Notes: generated from the letters alone by a model not told the origin. Numbered from the stretch's first letter, positions 1 through 8,425 are shown. The stretch: DNA of 11,481 nucleotides from JBCBXA01 sp039816825 (GCA_039816825.1 JBCBXA010000089.1:1-11481); one strand, 5' to 3'. Translations and numbers: made by a program.

Positions 1-437
1 GCCAGATTGAGCGTTAGCTCTTTATCGAACTCTTGATGAAGGCGCCTTAGTAAACCTGACAAATGCTCTCGAAGCTTTGGCCAATCCGGGCTGTCCTTGC
101 CCCAGTTTTGAGCACGCCGAACGGCGGCCACTGCGAACTCAGCGGCGGCGCCCGTGCCATCTGCCGCGCCATCGTAGAGACCCATCATCGCTTCCGCGAT
201 CCATGGCTGGTCGGGCAACAGATCACTTTGCAGGCCCGGCGCCATGGCCCACGGGTCGATGTTCACGCTTGAACGACCACATGCAGCCGCATGAAAGGCC
301 GGATCAATATAGTCCGGCCCCAGCTTGATGGGCGAAACATCCACGTCCAGTCTGGACAGCAATCGCAACAGCGCGAGGGTTACGACGGTCTTGCCGCTGC
401 CAGAAGATGGCGCGGCGATCACGAGGCCTCCACTCAT
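1..437 (-). CDS. cobB/cbiA: Cobyrinic acid a,c-diamide synthase, N-terminal part (runs off the window; 3' part atypical)
   Basis: CobB/CbiA amidates the a and c side chains of cobyrinic (or hydrogenobyrinic) acid using ATP and glutamine. The visible 145 residues start at ATG 437-435. Residues 5-17 carry the P-loop (LVIAAPSSGSGKT), followed by KLGPDYIDPAFH (38-49), the NIDPWAM region (59-65) and AEAMMGLYDGAADGTG (81-96). All are family hallmarks of the N-terminal dethiobiotin-synthetase-like domain. From about residue 97 the sequence stops resembling the family: the expected LPVVLVVDA-type strand is absent and an unrelated, charged stretch (NWGKDSPDWPKLREHL, 111-126) continues in frame to the edge. 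The start is clear, but the last 45 codons may reflect a rearrangement, insertion or assembly chimera, so an intact gene cannot be asserted. It diverges from cbiD across 72 bases. No strong ribosome binding site is visible. Confidence 0.8.
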   Translation of the reverse strand, partial: MSGGLVIAAPSSGSGKTVVTLALLRLLSRLDVDVSPIKLGPDYIDPAFHAAACGRSSVNIDPWAMAPGLQSDLLPDQPWIAEAMMGLYDGAADGTGAAAEFAVAAVRRAQNWGKDSPDWPKLREHLSGLLRRLHQEFDKELTLNL

Positions 438-509
438 GTTTTGCAATCGGCTCAAACGTTCCCCCAAACCGCTCTGTATTGCGGTGCAGCCACCGCCTAT
501 AAACCCGCA
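438..509. promoter_or_regulatory. Divergent intergenic region between cobB and cbiD
   Basis: These 72 bases separate two divergent cobalamin genes, so promoters for both should lie here or within the coding starts. I see no convincing paired -35/-10 boxes and no purine-rich ribosome site before either start. A TATAAA at 498-503 lies too close to the cbiD start (510) to be its -10 box on an ordinary leader. The regulatory role is inferred from gene orientation only. Confidence 0.3.
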
Positions 510-1649
510 ATGGCAGGTTTGGAACCAGCAAGCGATCACACCGGAAAGGCAGCCGCCGCGTCACCATTGAAGCGGGGCTGGACAACGGGTGCCTGCGCCA
601 CTGCGGCAACCAAGGCCGCATTGACCGCTTGGCTGACGGGCGAGTTCCCCGATCCCGTTCAGATTCGGCTGCCAAAGGGCCAAACACCCAGTTTCCCGCT
701 AGCCCACGAAAAACTGACAGTCGACGCCGCCTGCGCCTGCATCATCAAGGACGCGGGAGACGATCCGGATGTGACCCACGGCGCAACCATTCGATCCGTT
801 GTCAAACCGGGAGCACCCGGTTCCGGCCTGACTTTCAAAGCAGGCGCGGGCGTTGGCACCGTCACGAAAGCCGGTCTGCCTGTGCCAGTGGGAGAACCGG
901 CAATCAATCCAGTTCCACGCCAGATGATGGCGGACGTCGCTCTCGAACTCTGCCGGAAGCACGGTGTGCCAACAGACTTTGAGATCGAGATCGGGGTCGA
1001 TGGCGGCGAGGAACTCGCACTCAAGACTTGGAATGGGCGGCTTGGCATTGTGGGCGGCCTCAGCATTCTGGGCACCACCGGAATCGTTCAACCCTTCTCC
1101 TGTTCTGCATGGATCCATTCCATCCATCGCGGGGTTGATGTCGCGCGTGCCGCCAAGCTGCCCCACATTCTGGCCGCGACGGGATCCACCTCCGAAGCCG
1201 CCGCCCTCGCGCTCTACAAGCTGCCCGAACACGCAACCATCGATATGGGAGACTTTGCGGGCGGACTGCTGAAATATCTGCGCGCGCATCCCGTTCCAAA
1301 GATCACCATTGCAGGCGGCTTCGCCAAACTCACAAAGCTGGCGCAGGGCGCGATGGATCTGCACTCGAGCCGCAGTCAGGTGGATTTCGAGTTTCTGGCC
1401 GGAACGCAAACGATAGCTGAAAAAAGGCTCAGCCAGCTGGCTCTCGGAGCCAATACGGCAATGGAGGTGCTCCAGATAGCGCAGGCGCAGGATGTCGGCC
1501 AGGCGCTCGCCTCGGAGATCGCGCAGCTGGCGCAAGCCAATGCCTTTAGAATCGCTCAATCGCGCGATGGAGACAGTGAGATAGCTGTTGAGATCATCGT
1601 TACAGATCGTGCCGGGAACATTCTTGCTCAAACCGGGTTCGGTGAATGA
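510..1649 (+). CDS. cbiD: Cobalt-precorrin-5B C1-methyltransferase CbiD
   Basis: CbiD transfers a methyl group from S-adenosylmethionine to C1 of cobalt-precorrin-5B, giving cobalt-precorrin-6A; it replaces CobF in the early-cobalt route. The 379-residue product is the usual family length. It shows the diagnostic GWTTGACATAATKAA at residues 23-37, EFPDPVQIRLPKG just after, ILGTTGIVQPFSCSAW in the middle, and GDFAGGLLKYLR and AGGFAKLTKLAQGAMDLHSS toward the end. The frame is open back to 291, but the upstream 73 codons do not look like CbiD and overlap the divergent cobB, so ATG 510 is chosen; no clear Shine-Dalgarno supports it. The stop overlaps the cobK start by 4 bases (ATGA, 1646-1649), implying translational coupling. 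Confidence 0.95.
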   Translation: MAGLEPASDHTGKAAAASPLKRGWTTGACATAATKAALTAWLTGEFPDPVQIRLPKGQTPSFPLAHEKLTVDAACACIIKDAGDDPDVTHGATIRSVVKPGAPGSGLTFKAGAGVGTVTKAGLPVPVGEPAINPVPRQMMADVALELCRKHGVPTDFEIEIGVDGGEELALKTWNGRLGIVGGLSILGTTGIVQPFSCSAWIHSIHRGVDVARAAKLPHILAATGSTSEAAALALYKLPEHATIDMGDFAGGLLKYLRAHPVPKITIAGGFAKLTKLAQGAMDLHSSRSQVDFEFLAGTQTIAEKRLSQLALGANTAMEVLQIAQAQDVGQALASEIAQLAQANAFRIAQSRDGDSEIAVEIIVTDRAGNILAQTGFGE

Positions 1650-2329
1650 CCGAGACCATTCTGATCCTGGGCGGCACCAAAGAAGCTGCAGCCCTCGCCG
1701 CCAGCCTCGTAGCCGAAAAGCCGAATGCCCGCATCGTGACGTCTCTGGCAGGTCGCACGCGCGAGCCCAAACCGGTGGCAGGTGAAACACGGACAGGCGG
1801 TTTTGGAGGTGCAGACGGGCTCGCGACATGGCTGCAAACGGAAGGCGTCAGTCAGGTAATTGATGCGACCCACCCCTTTGCGGAACAGATCTCGAAAAAT
1901 GCCCTCGCCGCTTGCGAGAGAACCGGCACACCCCTTGAGGTTCGAAAGCGAGAACCCTGGCAAAAACAACCCGGCGACACATGGCGAGAAGCGACCAACA
2001 TCCACCAAGCCGTGGCCATGATACCAGCCGGAGCACGGGTGCTTCTGGCTCTAGGCCGCCAACACATTGCGCCATTCGCAGAGCGCGAGGACGTCTGGTT
2101 TCTGGTGCGTATGGTCGACGCGCCATCTGAACAGCTCGATCTGCCCGCGCACGAGTTGCTTCTACAACGTCCTTCGGCGGAGGCGGACGACGAACAACAA
2201 GTCCTGTTGGAACACCAGATCACACACATCGTCTGCCGCAATTCCGGCGGGCCCGGCGCCTACGCCAAGATCGAAGCGGCTCGCGAATTGTCGCTGCCCG
2301 TGATCATGATCGCGCGCCCGCAAGGCTAG
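1646..2329 (+). CDS. cobK: Precorrin-6A reductase CobK/CbiJ
   Basis: CobK reduces (cobalt-)precorrin-6A to dihydroprecorrin-6 with a nicotinamide cofactor. The product has 227 residues. ILILGGTKEAAALA (5-18) is the N-terminal nucleotide-binding start, IDATHPFAEQIS (72-83) is the family signature, LLALGRQHIAPFA (133-145) is typical, and CRNSGGPGAYAKIEAAREL (197-215) followed by PVIMIARP is the conserved C-terminal region. Many homologues continue 15-30 residues past this point, so the protein is on the short side; it ends at TAG 2327-2329. The start overlaps the cbiD stop by 4 bases. It converges with cobM across only 10 bases (2330-2339), leaving no room for a separate terminator. Confidence 0.93.
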   Translation: MTETILILGGTKEAAALAASLVAEKPNARIVTSLAGRTREPKPVAGETRTGGFGGADGLATWLQTEGVSQVIDATHPFAEQISKNALAACERTGTPLEVRKREPWQKQPGDTWREATNIHQAVAMIPAGARVLLALGRQHIAPFAEREDVWFLVRMVDAPSEQLDLPAHELLLQRPSAEADDEQQVLLEHQITHIVCRNSGGPGAYAKIEAARELSLPVIMIARPQG

Positions 2330-2339
2330 GGTCAGAACC

Positions 2340-3113
2340 TTAGCGGCTGGCCTTTTTGCCCACATTTCGGAGCACGTGAGAGTAGTCGGGGTTGTAGAGA
2401 TCACTGTCTCTGAACGTCACGTCCCCAAAAACCGGACCGACCAACACCAGTGCGGTGCGCGTGATCTTGTGCTTTCGCACTTCGGCTTTCATGTCCTGCA
2501 ACGTCGTTCGGATGTAGAGTTCATCGGGCCAAGTCGCGCGGTAGGCAATCACCACCGGGCAATCGGCGCCGTAATAGGGTTCCAGCGACGAAAAGATGTA
2601 GTCGAGATTGCGGATCGACAGGTGGATCGCCAGCGTCGCCCCCGATTTGCCCAGCACCTCAAGTTGCTCGCCTTCCGGCATGGAAGAAGCCTTCATGCCG
2701 GTGCGCGTGATGATGACAGTCTGAGCGATTTCGGGAAGCGTGAGTTCCGTCTTCATGGCCGCAGCCGCGCCGGCAAAGGCCGGGACGCCGGGCACCACTT
2801 CATAGTCGATGCCCTTGGCATCAAGTCGCCGCATCTGTTCGGCCACGGCACCATAAATCGCCGGATCACCGGAATGAACGCGGGCAACATCCTTGCCCTG
2901 AGCAGACGCAGTTTCGATCTCAGCCATGATCTGATCGAGGTGCATCGGCGCAGTGTCCATGACCAATGCGTCGGACGGTGCGGCCTCCACGATCTCAGCG
3001 GGAACCAGAGAGCCCGCATAGAGGCATACCGGACAGCGCTCGATCAACCGCAGACCACGCACCGTAATCAGATCTGGGGCTCCCGGGCCCGCGCCAATGA
3101 AATAGACAGTCAT
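2340..3113 (-). CDS. cobM: Precorrin-4 C11-methyltransferase CobM/CbiF
   Basis: CobM methylates C11 of (cobalt-)precorrin-4 using S-adenosylmethionine. The 257 residues match family length and the tetrapyrrole methylase fold: YFIGAGPGAPDLIT (4-17) is the first loop, VHSGDPAIYGA (79-89) is the SAM-binding segment, VVPGVPAFAGAAAA (106-119) follows, and TVIITRTGMKASSMPEGE is a strong CobM/CbiF signature. ATG 3113 overlaps the cobJ stop by 4 bases (ATGA). It is the last gene of the minus-strand cob operon, ending in TAA at 2342-2340, tail to tail with cobK. Confidence 0.96.
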   Translation of the reverse strand: MTVYFIGAGPGAPDLITVRGLRLIERCPVCLYAGSLVPAEIVEAAPSDALVMDTAPMHLDQIMAEIETASAQGKDVARVHSGDPAIYGAVAEQMRRLDAKGIDYEVVPGVPAFAGAAAAMKTELTLPEIAQTVIITRTGMKASSMPEGEQLEVLGKSGATLAIHLSIRNLDYIFSSLEPYYGADCPVVIAYRATWPDELYIRTTLQDMKAEVRKHKITRTALVLVGPVFGDVTFRDSDLYNPDYSHVLRNVGKKASR

Positions 3114-4897
3114 GTTTGGCGCTCCTTGAGCCTGGTCCCGTCTTTGTTGGCGTAACCCCGGGGCGTGTAGACCCAGGTTTTGCCGTCACCGGTTTTGACG
3201 GTCCGGCTTTCTGGCGAGCCCACGACGACGGTCGTGAGCATATCCACATCGTCGACCTCAAGATCACTCAGCGGCACGACATGGACGCTCTCCTCCGGCC
3301 GACCAAGGCTTGCCGCCAGAACGACCGGCGTGTCGGCAGGTCTGTGCTCAAGAAGAACGGCCTTGGCGTGGGCCAGCTGTGTTCGCCGCCGCTTGGAGAC
3401 CGGATTGTAGAAGGCGATGACAAAGTCACCCTGTGCGGCAGCCGCGATGCGCCGCTCAATCGCGTCCCACGGGGTCAGCAGATCCGACAGCGATATCGTG
3501 CAAAAGTCGTGCCCCAGAGGCGCGCCTGCACGGGCTGCTGCGGCCTGCAGAGCGCTTATGCCGGGCGACACTTCGATGGCCACCCGCTTCGCCGGGTCCG
3601 ATACCGCATCGCCGTCAATGGCTTCAAACACGAGAGTCGCCATGGCGTAAATGCCCGCGTCTCCCGAGCATATAAGCGCCACCGTACGCCCCTCGCCTGC
3701 GAGCTCCAGCGCGTGGCGCACACGCTTCTCCTCGTCGCCCAGTGGGAAATCATGCCTCGTCTTGGCCCCAGCGGTGTTCAGATCCCCGGCAAGGTCGAGA
3801 TAGAGCGAATAGCCGACCCAGTCCGTCGCTTCCATAAGCATGCGAGACACTTCCGGTGAACGCCACTCCGGTTGCCCCGGCCCCAGACCAACAACAAAAA
3901 GCGTGCCCTGTCCCCTGCCAGTTTCTTCGGCGTGCAACACAGTCGGTGCACGCGCCACCGCTGCCGTCGCATGGGCATTCTTGATTTTTGGCACGATCAG
4001 GCTTCCCTCTTTGCCCACTGCCGACAGGGCCGCACCCTCTGCAACGCCGTGACACCCCACTTCTGCGAACACCACTTCCGAGGGGTTCGCGAGCCGGTTT
4101 GCTTGCAATTCCAATACATCAGCAGGGAACACCCGCAACGGAACACCAAGCTCATTTGCCACTGCGTGTAGCGCCGCTTCGTCAGCCTTGACGTCGATGG
4201 TCACAAGAGCCGCAATGCTGTGCTCGGAAATACCAGCTTGGCGGATAGCCTGGCTCGCAATGTCACGAGCAGCCCCCACAGAGCACCCGCGCTCGCACCC
4301 CATGCCCAGAACATGGCGGCGTTCGACATAGAGCAACTCTTGCGGTGCAGGCATGCGATCTCGCGTCGTGACTGTGAGACGCCAGACGCCATCATCAGCC
4401 GTTGGAACCGGGTCCAGCCATGACGCTGCGCCGTCCCGTTGAACGGGACGACCGTCGAGGACGGAGGTAACGGCAGACTTCACATCTTCCGGATTGATAA
4501 GCGTGTAGCCAGCAGGCGGATCATCCAGCGCGACTCCAAAGGCGAGATCGCTGGCCGTCGTGATCGCAGGCACGGCTCCAATGGCCTCTCCGATCTTTCG
4601 GGCGAGATCGTTGCCACCATGGTGCCCGCCAAACACCGGGACGACGGCGCCCCCATCTTCCGAGACGGCGATAACGGGAGGGTCTTGCTGTTTGCCCTCA
4701 AGCAGCGGCGCGACGATCCGGGCCAAGGCGCCAACCGCCATGACGGCCACGATTGGCCGGCCTTGGGTGAAGGCCGCTCGAATGTCATCAGCGCGCGCTG
4801 GAAGACAGAGCTCCGCTTTGCAAGCAACCGCCGCCTGCTCGGCTATAGGCCGTGCACGCTCCGCAAGCGCAAGGACGACGGGTGGCTTCGTGCTCAT
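3110..4897 (-). CDS. cbiG-cobJ: Fused cobalt-precorrin-5A hydrolase (CbiG) and precorrin-3B C17-methyltransferase (CobJ/CbiH)
   Basis: This 595-residue protein joins two ring-contraction enzymes. Residues 1 to about 320 are CbiG, which opens the delta-lactone of cobalt-precorrin-5A and releases acetaldehyde: VSEDGGAVVPVFGGHHGGND (78-97) is the central-domain signature, and GMGCERGCSVGAARD (198-212) with FAEVGCHGVAEGAAL (277-291) mark the C-terminal domain. Residues 332-595 are CobJ, the C17 methyltransferase that drives ring contraction: LFVVGLGPGQPEWRSPE (333-349), ICSGDAGIYAMA (409-420), IEVSPGISALQAAAARAGAP (441-460) and FYNPVSKRRR (496-505). The frame is open to 4939, but ATG 4897 overlaps the cobI stop as ATGA and fits CbiG homologues. 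Fusions of these two activities are already known. Having CbiG supports an early-cobalt pathway. The cobM start overlaps its stop by 4 bases. Confidence 0.96.
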   Translation of the reverse strand: MSTKPPVVLALAERARPIAEQAAVACKAELCLPARADDIRAAFTQGRPIVAVMAVGALARIVAPLLEGKQQDPPVIAVSEDGGAVVPVFGGHHGGNDLARKIGEAIGAVPAITTASDLAFGVALDDPPAGYTLINPEDVKSAVTSVLDGRPVQRDGAASWLDPVPTADDGVWRLTVTTRDRMPAPQELLYVERRHVLGMGCERGCSVGAARDIASQAIRQAGISEHSIAALVTIDVKADEAALHAVANELGVPLRVFPADVLELQANRLANPSEVVFAEVGCHGVAEGAALSAVGKEGSLIVPKIKNAHATAAVARAPTVLHAEETGRGQGTLFVVGLGPGQPEWRSPEVSRMLMEATDWVGYSLYLDLAGDLNTAGAKTRHDFPLGDEEKRVRHALELAGEGRTVALICSGDAGIYAMATLVFEAIDGDAVSDPAKRVAIEVSPGISALQAAAARAGAPLGHDFCTISLSDLLTPWDAIERRIAAAAQGDFVIAFYNPVSKRRRTQLAHAKAVLLEHRPADTPVVLAASLGRPEESVHVVPLSDLEVDDVDMLTTVVVGSPESRTVKTGDGKTWVYTPRGYANKDGTRLKERQT

Positions 4898-5634
4898 ATG
4901 ACCACATCGCCAGGTGCTGCTGGCCAGTCGGAAAGCCAATTCTCGGCACCCTTGTAGATCAGGATCATCGAGAAGTAGGGGGCCACATCCGGGGCCTTAT
5001 CAAGCGGCGCGAGCACCTGCGCGTTGAGACTGGCCCGCTCCGCATATCCGGCAGCCCCCAGCAGATTCATCTCCGTCAGAAGAGCGCGAATTCTCGGCAG
5101 ATGTCGTCCGACTTTCATAATCGCGACGGCATCAGCCTCCTCAATCCGGCGGCGCAGGTCGGCATCCGGCAACGGGCCCGGCAGCACAGTCAGTACGTCA
5201 TTTCGCGCTGTGAGAGGCCGTGCCAGGGCACCCGAGCAAGCCGATAACGAATTCACGCCCGGCACAATCTCGCATTGATAGTCTTCGGCAAGCCGCTGAA
5301 AAACATACATGAAAGATCCATAGAAGAACGGATCACCTTCGCAGAGCACGGCAACATCCAGCCCCTGATCAAGCTTTTCAGCAATCTGCCGAGCGCCGTC
5401 ATCATAGACTTCAGCCGCCGGGTAACGTTCGACGCGCATCGGTACCCGCATGCAGATTTCATGGGCATCTGGCGAAATGGCAGCTTCAGCAATGGATCTG
5501 GCGAAGCTCTCACCATGGTCAGGTGCCGGATAGGCGATCACCGGGCTGCTGGACACAATGCGATGTGCCTTGAGCGTCATCAATTCAGGATCGCCGGGAC
5601 CAACCCCGACGCCATAGAGCTTACCAATCCTCAT
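4894..5634 (-). CDS. cobI: Precorrin-2 C20-methyltransferase CobI/CbiL
   Basis: CobI methylates C20 of (cobalt-)precorrin-2, the first committed corrin methylation. The 246 residues have the tetrapyrrole methylase layout: LYGVGVGPGDPELMTLKA (6-23), the SAM-binding LCEGDPFFYGSFMYV (97-111), EIVPGVNSLSACSG (122-135) and DVLTVLPGPLPDADL just after. The CEGDP(F)FYGS segment is characteristic of CobI/CbiL. The frame extends to 5685, but the upstream codons lie inside cobL; ATG 5634 overlaps the cobL stop by one base (TGATG). Its stop overlaps the cbiG-cobJ start by 4 bases. Confidence 0.96.
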   Translation of the reverse strand: MRIGKLYGVGVGPGDPELMTLKAHRIVSSSPVIAYPAPDHGESFARSIAEAAISPDAHEICMRVPMRVERYPAAEVYDDGARQIAEKLDQGLDVAVLCEGDPFFYGSFMYVFQRLAEDYQCEIVPGVNSLSACSGALARPLTARNDVLTVLPGPLPDADLRRRIEEADAVAIMKVGRHLPRIRALLTEMNLLGAAGYAERASLNAQVLAPLDKAPDVAPYFSMILIYKGAENWLSDWPAAPGDVVI

Positions 5635-6839
5635 CAGCCAGCCTTTGTCAGAAACAGCTGGGTGACGGGCATGGAAGGCCGCCATCCCCTGAATGGACCG
5701 ACCGGCTCCGCTCGGCTGACGGCAAGTCGGGTGAGCTCTCCGCCGTGGCGGGCGTGGAGTTCAAGCAACAAAGCTTCACTCTCCAGCGTGACGGCGTTGG
5801 CCACCAGGCGACCGTGTGGCTTGAGCGCTCTCCAGCAGAGTTCAAACGTCTCAGCACTCAACCCTCCTCCGATGAAGACCGCGTCCGGGGCCGTAAGACC
5901 ATCCAGACCATCGGGGGCGAACGCGTCGCGGATATCGAGCGCCGGTGCGCCCAACCGCACTGCATTTCGCTCCGCCATAGCTCTCCGCTCGGCCTTGGGC
6001 TCAAGGCCAACAGCGCGCGCGTCACGCCCTACCCGCATCCATTCGATGGCGACAGAGCCACAGCCCAGGCCAACGTCCCAAAGATATTCGCCACGACCTG
6101 GAGCCAGGCGCGCGAGCGTAACAGCGCGCACTTCGCTCTTGGTCATCTTGCCATCATGTTCAAAGGCGTCGTCTGGCAATCCGGGCCCGCGCGGCAATAC
6201 GCGCGCGCTTTCAGACGCAACACACTCGATGGCGAGCGTGTGAAAGTCCGGAACGGAAGCCTGCCAATCAGATGCTGTTCCAGCGATGATCTGTTCTGCG
6301 TCACCGCCGAGCGCAGCCAATGCAGTCATCGAGCTTTCGCCCAAACCATGGGCTCGCAACAGCTCAGCAATCGTTTCTGGACTGGATGAGTCCTTGGTAA
6401 GAACCAGCAAACGAGCCCCGGAACGGAAGAAAGGCACGATCTGTTCGGCAGGACGCCCATGGACGGTCAAAGTTTCACAATCCGCAAGGCTCCAGCCCAT
6501 GCGCGCCGTTGCGAACTGGAATGCGGAAAGCTGCGGATGAAACCGGATTTCAGACGGATCAATCGTGCGGGAGATCCGCGCGCCAACAGAATACCAAAGC
6601 GGATCACCGGTCACCAAGACAACGAAGCGCCGCCCCTTTTGCGCCTTGATGACGTCGATCATGGCGTCGAAGGGCGACGGCCAAGTGATGCGCTCAGCAT
6701 TGGGATTGGTCGCCAGCCGCTGGTGCCGATCACCACCGAGGATCACCTCCGCGTTGCGAACTTGCTCAAGCGCGGCGGCGGACAAGCCAGCCTCGCCGTC
6801 TTCGCCAATGCCGATAATATGAAGCCAGGGAGTGGACAC
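5634..6839 (-). CDS. cobL: Precorrin-6Y C5,15-methyltransferase (decarboxylating) CobL (CbiE-CbiT fusion)
   Basis: CobL methylates C5 and C15 and removes the C12 acetate carboxyl to give (cobalt-)precorrin-8. The 401 residues split into a CbiE-type methylase (about 1-205; LHIIGIGEDGEAGL near the start, VLVTGDPLWYSVG at 74-86) and a CbiT-type Rossmann methyltransferase (about 220-401). The linker PGLPDDAFEHDGKMTKSEVR (219-238) is the conserved CbiT entry. The SAM loop reads LWDVGLGCGSVAIEW (253-267); the more common form is DVGAGSGS, so Leu and Cys here are mild departures that keep the glycines. The start is GTG 6839, overlapping the cobH stop by one base (TAGTG). Confidence 0.96.
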   Translation of the reverse strand: MSTPWLHIIGIGEDGEAGLSAAALEQVRNAEVILGGDRHQRLATNPNAERITWPSPFDAMIDVIKAQKGRRFVVLVTGDPLWYSVGARISRTIDPSEIRFHPQLSAFQFATARMGWSLADCETLTVHGRPAEQIVPFFRSGARLLVLTKDSSSPETIAELLRAHGLGESSMTALAALGGDAEQIIAGTASDWQASVPDFHTLAIECVASESARVLPRGPGLPDDAFEHDGKMTKSEVRAVTLARLAPGRGEYLWDVGLGCGSVAIEWMRVGRDARAVGLEPKAERRAMAERNAVRLGAPALDIRDAFAPDGLDGLTAPDAVFIGGGLSAETFELCWRALKPHGRLVANAVTLESEALLLELHARHGGELTRLAVSRAEPVGPFRGWRPSMPVTQLFLTKAG

Positions 6840-8416
6840 TAGCCCGCCCAGTCCCGCGGAGCACCGGTTGCAGCAAGGCCGATTGCGTTGAAGGCTGCAG
6901 CGGCGATTGCGCTTCCACCCATGCGACCATGGAGCGTGATGAAAGGCACACCATGCGGGTCGCTGGCCAATGCGGCCTTGCTTTCAACGGTACCCACAAA
7001 GCCCACCGGCGCACCGATGATCAGAGCAGGCTTGGGCCAACCTTCTTGCAAGCGGTTCAAGAGTTGGAACAGCGCGGTGGGCGCATTGCCGATCACCACC
7101 ACAGAGCCCTCAAGCTTGTGCCGTGCCAGATCCATTGCCGCGGCGCTTTTGGTCGTTCCGCCTGCATCCACCACCTGATCGAGGAAACAAAGAACCTCAT
7201 TTTTGGCCCGCAGAGCTTTCTTGAGCAGCCCCCGCTGCACCATGGTGACATCGCAGATCACCGGCGCGCCATTCTTCAAAGCCGCCACACCGGCTGAGAA
7301 CGCACTCGCACTCACTTCAATGTTGGAGGCGATACCAACCGCTCCACAGGCGTGGATCATACGCACAGCAATCGCCTTACCGGCCTCGTCAAAACGGCTC
7401 AGATCAGCTTCTTTCTCAATGGTCGCGAAAGAGGCCTTGTAGATTGCGGATGGATTGGTCTCGAATTTATGTCGACCGGCCGTCGCAACTTGCGAGGTCT
7501 CAGCCGGCTTGGCCGTCTGGCGGGTTGTGCCCCCATAAGTCCCGGCACCAACGATCCAGCCTTCTTCTGCAATCACTGCATCGCGCTCTGCCACAACGAG
7601 ATCGCTCGGTGCTGCAAGCAGGCCCTCAAACTGGTCAGCCGCATCCCACTTCGCAAATCCCTGCGCCAGCGTGCGGACCTGCGTCTGATCCCGGCAAATC
7701 TGGCCCTCAACGTCCTTGATGGGGAACAGAGACGGGTAGATTTCAGCAACCGTGATGCCCTTGTCCAGACGGCGCTCAAAGTTGGTTTCAAAGGGCCAGA
7801 CGGCTATCTGTTCCGCAAGGCCCGGTTCGCGGATGAGGCCGTATAGCGCCGGAATGCCGAGGAGAGTTTGGCTGCCCACCGCGCCGTTTCCATACAGTTG
7901 CCATACGCTCTTTGCAGATGAGACATAGCGCTCTGTGATGCGATCTTCCGATACGCCGACGCCCTCGGTCGGTTTTGTGGGGCGCAGTGAGTGATAGCGC
8001 CCGTGGACCGGGTGCCCCCAGAACGGCCCCCGCCCCCCAAAGGCAAACTCATTGAGATTGTCGGCAACCTCAAAGCGATTGGAGTTGTTGTCAGCCCGGT
8101 CCTGAACCTGGTTGGACAGAACCGACCAAAGCTCCTTCCAGTAGGGCTTTCGTGCGATCCGATGCGCACCACCCTTTGGATATCCAAACGCGAAGTCAAA
8201 GCCGGCAAAGAGCCGCTTCTGGTCCTGCAAGGCCTCGTGGCACAAACGGCTGACGATGCCCATCGCCTCGCGACGGGTCGGCGGATTGCGCTGCAGCAGT
8301 TCCACCACCTGACCATCGCGTCGCTCGGCCAAGCAAATCCAGATCGAGTTCGCCTCCTTCACCGGCTTGTTGGCCGCTGACCAATCGACAATCAGATAGC
8401 GATCAAAGAGCGGCAA
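6839..8416 (-). CDS. cobH: DUF429-like N-terminal domain fused to precorrin-8X methylmutase (CobH/CbiC)
   Basis: The C-terminal 210 residues (about 316-525) are CobH/CbiC, which moves the C11 methyl group to C12 to give (cobalt-)hydrogenobyrinic acid. AIYKASFATIEKEADLSRF (324-342), AVRMIHACG (350-358) with the catalytic-type His355, IGNAPTALF (442-450), IIGAPVGFVGTVESK (466-480) and GRMGGSAIAAAAFNAIG (497-513) are all intact. The N-terminal ~310 residues are not part of ordinary CobH (about 210 residues). They show YLIVDWSAA (7-15), FAGFDFAFGYPKG (70-82), GSQTLLGIPAL (181-191), VAEIYPSLFP (223-232) and KWDAADQFEGLLAA (256-269). This spacing of acidic residues (Asp11, Asp74, Asp258/261) and the EIYP segment resemble DUF429-type RNase H-like domains; that match is by eye. 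TTG 8416 is the only reasonable start, because an in-frame stop (the cbiX TGA) lies four codons upstream. Confidence 0.92.
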   Translation of the reverse strand: MPLFDRYLIVDWSAANKPVKEANSIWICLAERRDGQVVELLQRNPPTRREAMGIVSRLCHEALQDQKRLFAGFDFAFGYPKGGAHRIARKPYWKELWSVLSNQVQDRADNNSNRFEVADNLNEFAFGGRGPFWGHPVHGRYHSLRPTKPTEGVGVSEDRITERYVSSAKSVWQLYGNGAVGSQTLLGIPALYGLIREPGLAEQIAVWPFETNFERRLDKGITVAEIYPSLFPIKDVEGQICRDQTQVRTLAQGFAKWDAADQFEGLLAAPSDLVVAERDAVIAEEGWIVGAGTYGGTTRQTAKPAETSQVATAGRHKFETNPSAIYKASFATIEKEADLSRFDEAGKAIAVRMIHACGAVGIASNIEVSASAFSAGVAALKNGAPVICDVTMVQRGLLKKALRAKNEVLCFLDQVVDAGGTTKSAAAMDLARHKLEGSVVVIGNAPTALFQLLNRLQEGWPKPALIIGAPVGFVGTVESKAALASDPHGVPFITLHGRMGGSAIAAAAFNAIGLAATGAPRDWAG

Positions 8417-8425
8417 AGCTGACCG

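Noticed and set aside
291..509. N-terminal extension of CbiD (open frame to 291)
   Set aside because: It lies antisense to the well-supported cobB start and has no CbiD-like sequence.
699..1829. Minus-strand open frame of 376 codons opposite cbiD and cobK
   Set aside because: It shows no recognisable motifs and is antisense to two overlapping, well-conserved genes.
2376..3155. Plus-strand open frame of 259 codons opposite cobM
   Set aside because: It is a GC-rich shadow frame with no domain signal; cobM on the other strand is unambiguous.
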